A DNA stretch of 64,000 nt from MFD04580-c1 sp963702995. Its GTDB lineage: Bacteria > Planctomycetota > Phycisphaerae > Tepidisphaerales > Tepidisphaeraceae. This document shows positions 58,060 to 64,000 of this stretch, piece by piece. The stretch covers positions 1,116,001 through 1,180,000 of the forward strand of contig OY969783.1 in the NCBI GenBank assembly GCA_963702995.1. The letters are read 5' to 3'. The notes beneath the pieces were generated by a model. That model ran no database searches. It saw only the letters and a program-made list of their open reading frames with translations, and was not told the DNA's origin. The first letter of the stretch is position 1; every line of letters begins with the position of its first letter. The position numbers and the translations under genes were made by a program.

Positions 58060-58980
58060 TCACCGTGTCGCCGCGTGCGCCGCGACCTGCTTCTCGGCGT
58101 GGTAGCTGCTTCGCACGAGCGGGCCGGACTCGACGTGGCGAAGGCCTCGTGCTTCGCCCTTTGCCTTCCAATCGGCGAATTCGTCCGGGTGCACCCACCG
58201 GACGACCGGCAGGTGGTTCGCCGTCGGCTGAAGGTATTGGCCGAGCGTGAGGATGTCGCACCCGACGGCGACCAGGTCATCCATCACCCCGTCGATCTCG
58301 TGGGCTTCTTCGCCCAGGCCGAGCATCATACCGGTCTTGGTGACAAACCCCTGCTCCTTGGCGATCTGCAGCAGCTTCAGCGATCGGTGATATTTCGCCT
58401 GCGGCCGCACCTGCTTGTAGAGCCGCGGGACGCTTTCAATATTGTGGTTGAGAATGTCCGGGTGCTGGTCCAGCACCTTCTGCAACGCCTCCCAGTCGCC
58501 GCAGAAATCCGGGATGAGGACCTCAATGCTGGTCCCCGGCGATTGCAGCCGCACCTGGCGAATCGTCTCGGCCCAGACACCTGCGCCGCCATCGGGCAAT
58601 TCATCCCGGTTGACACTCGTCAGCACGCAGTGGCCCAGCGCCATCTGCTTCACGGCATACCCCACGCGCTGCGGCTCATCCAGGTCCAGCGTGGGCGGCC
58701 GCCCGGTCGCGATATGGCAGAAGCCGCAGCTTCGCGTGCAGACGTCCCCCAGGATCATCAGTGTCGCCGTCCCGGCCGACCAGCACTCGCCCATGTTCGG
58801 GCACTTGGCCGACTGGCAGACAGTGTGCAACCGTTGCTCATTGACCAGCTTAAGCAACCGGGAGAAACCTTCCCCGCCCGGCATCTTCATCTTCAGCCAC
58901 GACGGCTTTCGACCCAGGGGCGCGGGCGCCGCGCTCGGCGCTTGGTTCGGAAGGACCAGGTGATTGAGCGAAAAAGTCAT
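58060..58980 (-). CDS. lipA: lipoyl synthase
   Basis: A 306-residue radical SAM enzyme that inserts two sulfur atoms into protein-bound octanoyl groups. Both iron-sulfur clusters are present: the auxiliary CQSAKCPNMGEC and the radical SAM CTRSCGFC. LTSVNRDELPDGG, HNIESV, MMLGLGE and the C-terminal RSSYHA, whose arginine/serine pair helps bind the auxiliary cluster, complete the signature. Divergent from the sulfatase; no lipB is in the window. Confidence 0.96.
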   Translation of the reverse strand: MTFSLNHLVLPNQAPSAAPAPLGRKPSWLKMKMPGGEGFSRLLKLVNEQRLHTVCQSAKCPNMGECWSAGTATLMILGDVCTRSCGFCHIATGRPPTLDLDEPQRVGYAVKQMALGHCVLTSVNRDELPDGGAGVWAETIRQVRLQSPGTSIEVLIPDFCGDWEALQKVLDQHPDILNHNIESVPRLYKQVRPQAKYHRSLKLLQIAKEQGFVTKTGMMLGLGEEAHEIDGVMDDLVAVGCDILTLGQYLQPTANHLPVVRWVHPDEFADWKAKGEARGLRHVESGPLVRSSYHAEKQVAAHAATR

Positions 58981-59115
58981 TGAGGGCGATTATAGCGGGC
59001 CCGGCGGCGGCCGGGCAGCGATCGGGGAAGTCGCCGGAACTGCTGTCCTTCGATGCCCTCGATAGTCGCTCGTTCGATAAGATGCCGGCCGCACGTTTCG
59101 GAATGGAGGCCCCCG

Positions 59116-60720
59116 ATGAACCGACTCGCCCGGACCGCGACGCTCGCACTCGCCCTGCTCATGCTTCAGGCCGACAGCTCCACAACGGCGGCCGCGGCGA
59201 CGGCACGCCCCCCGAACATCCTGTTCGCTCTGGCCGACGACTGGGGGTATCACGCCGGCGCCCTGGGGACAAAGTGGGTTTCGACGCCGGCGTTCGATCG
59301 GGTCGCGCGGGACGGCCTTCTCTTTACCCGCGCCTACACGCCCAACGCGAAGTGCGCCCCCTCGCGGGCGAGCATGTTGACCGGCCGCAACCCCTGGCAG
59401 CTCAAGGAGGCGGCCAATCACATCTGCTACTTCCCGGCCGAATACAAGAGCGTTTGCGAGGCGCTGGCCGAGAACGGGTGGACCGTCGGCTTCACTCAGA
59501 AAGGGTGGGCGCCGGGCGTCGCGGAAGATGCCGGCGGCAAGGCCCGCCAGATGACCGGGACGCCGTTCAACCGCCGCAAAGCGAAACCGCCGACGCCCTT
59601 CATCAGCAACAGCGACTACGCCGCCAACTTCGACGACTTCCTCGACGCCGCCCCGGCCGACAAGCCCTGGTTCTTCTGGTACGGCTGCGTCGAGCCCCAT
59701 CGCGGGTATGAGTACGGCTCTGGGGTCGCCAAGGGCGGAAAGAAACTGACCGACATCGATCGCGTCCCCGCCTATTGGCCGGACGACGAGACGGTTCGCA
59801 ACGACATGCTGGATTACGCGTTTGAGGTCGAGCATTTCGACCGACACCTCGGCCGCATGCTCGCGTCGCTCGAGAAGCGCGGCCTGCTCGACAATACGCT
59901 GGTGATCGTCACGTCGGACAACGGCATGCCGTTCCCCCGGGTGAAGGGGAACGCGGAAGTCTTCGCCAACCACCTGCCGATGGCGGCCATGTGGAAGCGA
60001 GGGGTCGTCAACCCCGGCCGCCGTGTGGAGGCGTACGTCAGCTTTATCGACCTGGCCCCCACCTTCGTCGAACTGGCCGGACTGGGATGGCCCGCGACCG
60101 GGATGGCCGAACCGACCGGCCGGTCATTCAGCGATTTGCTCAGGGCCGAGCCTTTGCCGCCGGGAGCGCCCGCCCGCGACCACGTGCTGATCGGGCGCGA
60201 GCGGAACGACGTCGGCCGCCCGCACGATGAAGGGTACCCCGCCCGCGGCATCGTCAAAGACGGATGGGCCTACGTCCGCAACTTCGAGCCCGGCCGCTGG
60301 CCCTGCGGCAACCCCGAGACCGGCTATCTCGACTGCGACGGCGGAGCCACCAAGACCGACATCCTCGCAGCCCACCGAAAGGACCCGCTCGACCCGCACT
60401 GGGCCCTCTGCTTCGGCATGCGCCCCGGCGAGGAGCTCTACGACCTCGGCCACGACCCCGACTGCCTCCACAACCTGGCGGCCGACGCCGAGCACACCGC
60501 CGACGTCGCCGCCTTCCGCGCCCAACTCGACGCCGAGCTCCACCAGCAGCACGACCCGCGCATCGAAGGCAACGGCGCGATCTTCGACCAGTACCTCCAC
60601 GCCCAGAAGGGGCACGTCGGCTTCTACGAACGATTCATGAAAGGGGAAAAGCTGGAAACCGGCTGGGTGACGGATAGCGACTTCGAAGCCTCACCGGGCA
60701 TCCCTCGGCGGCCGAAGTAG
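59116..60720 (+). CDS. exported sulfatase (arylsulfatase family)
   Basis: A 534-residue sulfatase. A signal peptide (ATLALALLMLQADSSTTAAA) begins at ATG 59116, which follows a TGGAGG site. The first metal-binding block is NILFALADDWGYH, and the formylglycine motif is CAPSRASMLTGR with the cysteine at residue 80. VIVTSDNGMPF supplies the late metal-site residues. The C-terminus has the usual EELYDLGHDPDCLHNLA. Likely removes sulfate from polysaccharides in the periplasm or outside, a hallmark planctomycete activity. Confidence 0.92.
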   Translation: MNRLARTATLALALLMLQADSSTTAAAATARPPNILFALADDWGYHAGALGTKWVSTPAFDRVARDGLLFTRAYTPNAKCAPSRASMLTGRNPWQLKEAANHICYFPAEYKSVCEALAENGWTVGFTQKGWAPGVAEDAGGKARQMTGTPFNRRKAKPPTPFISNSDYAANFDDFLDAAPADKPWFFWYGCVEPHRGYEYGSGVAKGGKKLTDIDRVPAYWPDDETVRNDMLDYAFEVEHFDRHLGRMLASLEKRGLLDNTLVIVTSDNGMPFPRVKGNAEVFANHLPMAAMWKRGVVNPGRRVEAYVSFIDLAPTFVELAGLGWPATGMAEPTGRSFSDLLRAEPLPPGAPARDHVLIGRERNDVGRPHDEGYPARGIVKDGWAYVRNFEPGRWPCGNPETGYLDCDGGATKTDILAAHRKDPLDPHWALCFGMRPGEELYDLGHDPDCLHNLAADAEHTADVAAFRAQLDAELHQQHDPRIEGNGAIFDQYLHAQKGHVGFYERFMKGEKLETGWVTDSDFEASPGIPRRPK

Positions 60721-60893
60721 CAGCGGTGGAAATCGAGACACGAAATCTCGAAACGCGAAGGAACTGAAAAGGAGCGAAAGGGATAAGCGATCCATCCACC
60801 CGCCGCTTTTCCGCTTTTCTTCGTTGCTCTTCTCGACCATTCCTTCGGATTTGGATTTCGTGCTTCCTATTTCCCGCATCGGATTTCGGCGGC

Positions 60894-61556
60894 TCATCCT
60901 CCCGCATCGCCGAGTAGCCACCCGGCTACAGTCGCCGCGATGGCGACAGCGAACGTCACCCAAGCGTGCGTCGGATTGATCGGAGCAGGGTGATCTCCAC
61001 ACCCGAGCCGAGGGCTCACCCGGTCCCAGATATACATGCCGGGCAACGCAAGGGCGGCCGCGAAAAGGCCCATAACGAACTCGGAGACGCCGCACCCCGC
61101 CAGTTCCTTCGCGTCCCCGACCCGATACACCGCGCCCAGCCCGATGTAGACGCCATTCACGATCAAGGCCAGGCCGGCAGAGACCCACACCAGGTAGGAG
61201 ATCCTCCGAAGCAGGAGCGACGCGGCCGCCGCCAGCACGACCGGCCCGATCGACCCCGCGATCGGCCCCGCCCACACCTCGACCAGCCGATTGGGGTTGG
61301 GCGAAACCTCCGTCCTCGACAGAGCGGCCGGATGCCACACCACTCGCTGGACGACCCCGCCCGAATAGATCGCGCCGAGGCAATGGCCCGCCTCGTGGGC
61401 CAGCATCAACAACAGCCAGGAAAGCCAGACAATGCCAAGGATGAGCGCCGTCCGCACGACACGGGGATGGAGCCAGAGCCTCACCGGCCAAGGCTTAGAG
61501 TCAGAGACGCGCCGGGGCGGTTGGTCGGTCGGGAGTTCCAGATCGTCGAGTCGCAC
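60894..61556 (-). CDS. M50-like site-2-type membrane metalloprotease
   Basis: A 220-residue polytopic protein. The zinc motif LAHEAGHCLGA (HExxH) near residue 53 lies in the second hydrophobic region, followed by NRLVEVWAGPIAGSIGPVVL, PxAG-type residues of M50 proteases, and three more TM segments. The later aspartate that completes the zinc site could be in VGDAKELAG. The GTG at 61556 is chosen because the open frame upstream runs antisense through the neighbouring gene. Substrate unknown. Confidence 0.7.
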   Translation of the reverse strand: MRLDDLELPTDQPPRRVSDSKPWPVRLWLHPRVVRTALILGIVWLSWLLLMLAHEAGHCLGAIYSGGVVQRVVWHPAALSRTEVSPNPNRLVEVWAGPIAGSIGPVVLAAAASLLLRRISYLVWVSAGLALIVNGVYIGLGAVYRVGDAKELAGCGVSEFVMGLFAAALALPGMYIWDRVSPRLGCGDHPAPINPTHAWVTFAVAIAATVAGWLLGDAGG

Positions 61557-61760
61557 GCTCCCCGATATAGCATAAGTCGGACAGTCGCGGATCTGTTGAT
61601 TCGCGCGCTGCCGCGAGCTCGATCTACCCCGGTAGGAGCACACGCCGCCTGCCGGAAGGCGCGACAAGGCCTTACGGGCAACCTCTTGGAATGGTAAAAT
61701 CCTCCTGCCCCGCAAGGATGCGCGGCCCGACTGACATCCCCAGGATCGTGTGAGGCACGG

Positions 61761-62945
61761 ATGGCCCTCCCAATGACGGCAAAGTTCCTGAACCCATTGG
61801 CTGCCGACCCTGAAAACCCCGCGTTGCGACTCGCGGCCGCCGATCTTGCGGCGGCGACCGGCGATAGCGTTCCGCGACGGCAGCGATCGCCCTGGAGTCG
61901 CATCCGCCCGATCCTTGGCGGCATCATCACCGTTCTTATCTTTGTCTGGATCCTGAAGCCGATCGTTCGCAGTTGGCCGCAGGTGAGCCAGCGCGTGCTC
62001 GCGACCAACTGGTATCGCGTGGCGGGCGCGTCGGTCCTGTTCGCGGCGTTTTTGTTCTTCTTCCGTGCCCTGGCGTGGCGGCGGATCCTGATCAGCTTCG
62101 GGCATCGTCTGCCTGTGGCGGCTTCGACCCGGATCTGGTCCACGTCGGAACTGGCGCGCTATCTGCCCGGCGTGATCTGGCAGGTGGTCGGCAGGGCCTA
62201 TCTTGCCAGGCCGTATGGCGTGAGCGGCGCCGTCTGCTCGACGAGCCAGATCCTCGAGCTGGCCGTTTTCCTGCTGGCCAACCTGATCACGGCGATCTGC
62301 TGCCTGATGTTCATGGGGTTTCGGCACCTGCACGGGATGGCGCGGATCTGGTTGATCCTGTCGGCCGCCCTGGTGCCGCTGCTGTTGTATGTGCTGCACC
62401 CGAACGTGTTCTATCCACTGGTGAATCGAATCCTGGCGCGGTTCAAGAAGCCGCCGATCGAAACCAGCCTTCAATACGGCCAACTCCTTCGGCTGCTGAC
62501 GTGGTCGATCCTGGGCCTGCTGTTGCAGGGGATCGCGATCTTCCTGGTGGTGTTTCGTCTGCTGGACCTGCCGCTTGCCAAGTGGTGGCTGGTGACGGGG
62601 GCCTATTGCCTCGCATGGTGCGCGGGGTTCCTGGCGGTCTGGGCGCCGGGCGGCTTGGGCGTGCGGGAGGCGGTCTTCATCGCCGCGATGAACTTCGCCC
62701 TTTCGCATGCCGTTCGGCACGGGCAGATCGGCGACCCGGAGCAGAAGAAGCTGTTCCTGCTGTTCCTGAGCGTGTTGCTGCGGATCTGGGCGACGGTTGG
62801 GGAGTTGATCCTGGCGGCGATCGCCTACGCGTTCGACCTGGACGGCGCACTCGGTCGGCGTCCGAAGCGTCTCTCGGCGCCTTCCGGAGCGGCCGACATT
62901 CAAACTGACGCCCCCCATCCGATCGCGGTGGCCGCCCGAGTGTAG
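61761..62945 (+). CDS. UPF0104/lysylphosphatidylglycerol synthase TM-type flippase-like protein
   Basis: A 394-residue protein with eight or so TM helices (GGIITVLIFVWILKP, ASVLFAAFLFFFRALAW, ELAVFLLANLITAICCLMF and others), the conserved SELARYLPGVIWQVVGR block and the family signature APGGLGVREAVFIAAM. Related to AglD and to the flippase half of MprF, so it may move lipid-linked substrates across the inner membrane. The ATG at 61761 has a GAGG site upstream. A Pro/Ala-rich tail follows the last TM. Confidence 0.85.
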   Translation: MALPMTAKFLNPLAADPENPALRLAAADLAAATGDSVPRRQRSPWSRIRPILGGIITVLIFVWILKPIVRSWPQVSQRVLATNWYRVAGASVLFAAFLFFFRALAWRRILISFGHRLPVAASTRIWSTSELARYLPGVIWQVVGRAYLARPYGVSGAVCSTSQILELAVFLLANLITAICCLMFMGFRHLHGMARIWLILSAALVPLLLYVLHPNVFYPLVNRILARFKKPPIETSLQYGQLLRLLTWSILGLLLQGIAIFLVVFRLLDLPLAKWWLVTGAYCLAWCAGFLAVWAPGGLGVREAVFIAAMNFALSHAVRHGQIGDPEQKKLFLLFLSVLLRIWATVGELILAAIAYAFDLDGALGRRPKRLSAPSGAADIQTDAPHPIAVAARV

Positions 62946-62960
62946 AGGAAGGCCGCTGTA

Positions 62961-63039
62961 GCAGGCACACTCCGTGTGCCGTCCGCCGCACTATTCACCG
63001 CTGGGCACCGAAGAGCCACGGCACACGGACTGTGCCTGC
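62961..63039. repeat. two-hairpin palindromic element
   Basis: Left unit 62961-62982 (GGCACAC-TCC-GTGTGCC core) and right unit 63018-63039 are inverted copies at 21 of 22 positions. It follows the flippase-like gene by 16 bases, and resembles the 40880 and 57800 elements in plan but not in sequence. Confidence 0.75.
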
Positions 63040-63238
63040 AACACGATGCAGTGGCCCGTCTTCCGGACGAAGCCATGAGGAATGCGAGGTCTATGCCTGC
63101 CGCCGATGGCACTGGCAGCTTAGCGGAACGAACGTCTAAGTAGCACCGCAGAAAGAAACGTCATTGTCGGCCAACTGCGCGCTCACGTGCCAAAACGAGC
63201 GAAAAGGCCCGGTTTCCGTGCGATAGCCGGTTTTTCGA

Positions 63239-63258
63239 TGTCTGACACGTGTCAGACA
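63239..63258. repeat. 20-bp perfect palindrome
   Basis: tgtctgacacgtgtcagaca reads identically on both strands, in the gap upstream of the minus-strand gene end at 63286. Could be a protein-binding site or the core of a larger repeat. Confidence 0.5.
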
Positions 63259-63285
63259 CCGTAATCGATCATTCGTCGTTCCTAC

Positions 63286-63591
63286 TTAGAAACGCATCGG
63301 TCGTGGATTGCGGGAAGGGGCCAAGGCGCTCTTGACCGGCTCGATCGGCCGCACGTCTTTCCGATGCGGATAAACCGTTGCGAAGTAGAGATACAGCAGG
63401 AAGCCCACCCACAGGGCGAGGACGACGATCAGGATCCGAAACAGGGTGGGGTGGGGCCGAAGCGGCGGCAGGAAGGGGGCGCTGCTTCGGGAGGGGTCGT
63501 CGGAAACCGGCTTGGAGAGGGCTCCATGGCGCGCGCGACGCGAGGCGGGAGAACCAGCGGGGCGCCTCTGTTGTGTGCCTTTGGGCCCCAT
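63286..63591 (-). CDS. small single-TM protein
   Basis: A 101-residue protein with a basic, Ser/Pro-rich cytoplasmic N-terminus, one TM (LIVVLALWVGFLLYLYFA, about residues 53-70) and a short outer tail ending RNPRPMRF. It is 60 bases downstream of the Minf_1886-type gene on the same strand. Family not recognised. Confidence 0.55.
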   Translation of the reverse strand: MGPKGTQQRRPAGSPASRRARHGALSKPVSDDPSRSSAPFLPPLRPHPTLFRILIVVLALWVGFLLYLYFATVYPHRKDVRPIEPVKSALAPSRNPRPMRF

Positions 63592-63651
63592 GTGGGTCTC
63601 GTCCGGTCGTCGCGGCGGCCGCCGGTTGAGAGCGGGCGTTCAACGCTTGAA

Positions 63652-64000
63652 TCAGGGGATTTTGTAGGTCGAGCCGAAGCCGGTGCGGAAGTCGAACACG
63701 CCGCGGAAGTCCTCGATCGTGTCGTCGTCGGTCTTCTGCATCTGCCCGGCGCCAATGAGGGCGAACACAATCCGCCCGAAGTCGAGCGTGGAAGTGATGT
63801 TCCACCGCCGCAGGACCATGCGAGCCATCAGCCCCCATTGCTCCAGTGCGTACTCCCGCAGCGCCTCGCTCAGCTGCTGCCCGGAGACGTGGCGGTTCGC
63901 TTCCGGGTCAGTCACGTCGCCGTGCGCCCGCTTGACGCAAAAAGCCAGCCCGTTTTGCACGAACTCATACGCCGCGAGAGGATAGCAGCCGTCCTCAATG
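63652..64000 (-). CDS. Minf_1886-type conserved protein, 5' end outside the window
   Basis: At least 115 residues, running off the right edge. The reading frame continues to the last base (IEDGCYPLAAYEFVQNGLAF), and the rest matches the small Minf_1886 family common in planctomycetes and Verrucomicrobia: NRHVSGQQLSEALREYALEQ, MVLRRWNITSTLDFGRIVF and KTDDDTIEDFRGVFDF. Only the first ten or so residues seem to be missing. Function unknown. Confidence 0.85.
   Translation of the reverse strand, partial: IEDGCYPLAAYEFVQNGLAFCVKRAHGDVTDPEANRHVSGQQLSEALREYALEQWGLMARMVLRRWNITSTLDFGRIVFALIGAGQMQKTDDDTIEDFRGVFDFRTGFGSTYKIP

Noticed and set aside
61557..62918. N-terminal 450 residues of a 674-residue minus-strand open frame ending at 60894
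   Set aside because: It runs antisense through the flippase-like gene and has Arg/Gln/Asp-rich shadow composition; only the part after the GTG at 61556 is a real M50-like protein.

Overview
The window looks like chromosome of a planctomycete, probably a Phycisphaerae/Tepidisphaerales-type member of the PVC group. The base composition is GC-rich. Family markers include a ThuA/beta-propeller/HEAT/cytochrome c protein, an LEPR-type surface protein, an exported sulfatase, PQQ-type propeller proteins, a Minf_1886-type protein and Uma2. No rRNA, transposase, integrase, phage gene or CRISPR array was seen. Many genes need one or two single-base frame changes to read through, at least sixteen loci in all. 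I describe these as single genes; either the assembly carries indel errors or decay is unusually common.

Layout. 0.2-1.6 kb: a frameshifted GT-C membrane glycosyltransferase (ALG10-like). 1.6-6.0 kb, minus strand: a sugar-acid catabolic cluster (hexulose-phosphate synthase/UlaD-like enzyme, zinc dehydrogenase, SDR, TIM-barrel isomerase) interrupted by a Uma2 gene and a 98-bp palindromic element. 6.2-6.6 kb: tmRNA with its own promoter. 6.7-9.3 kb: a broken four-helix-bundle gene, a phospholipase D/cardiolipin synthase-like lipoprotein and a lone nuoC. 9.38-9.70 kb: an apparently non-coding transcription unit (operator-like repeat, sigma70-type promoter, hairpins, terminator). 9.9-13.8 kb: a CvpA-like protein and a membrane-anchored GspE relative with ruined Walker motifs. 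14.2-17.0 kb: small membrane proteins and PQQ-type propeller proteins.

17.2-25.3 kb, minus strand: a coherent phospho-signalling operon. It encodes a coiled-coil protein, a PknG-type Ser/Thr kinase, a PP2C phosphatase, a VWA protein, an FHA protein and a four-TM sensor-like protein with GlnX-like topology. Kinase, phosphatase and FHA protein each start with zinc ribbons. The module resembles the actinobacterial PknG/GarA/GlnX system with phosphatase and VWA partners added. 25.6-29.6 kb: a secretin with about six N-domains and a GspC-like partner.

31.1-38.4 kb, minus strand, visibly lower GC and ending at a tRNA(CAU): a tight four-gene operon. It encodes an exported protein with a C-terminal PD-(D/E)XK-like nuclease domain, a small membrane protein, a P-loop GTPase with a TM segment, and a single-TM protein of unknown family. 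This is the best candidate for an undescribed, possibly defensive or toxic, system.

39-64 kb: ordinary metabolism and envelope genes (pyrC, pyrB, pyrR, lipA, the ThuA-cytochrome protein, sulfatase, TlpA-like thioredoxin, DCC protein, MoxR-type ATPase with a companion, M50-like protease, UPF0104 flippase-like protein). Several two-hairpin palindromic elements lie in the gaps, one of them in two related copies of about 100 bp.
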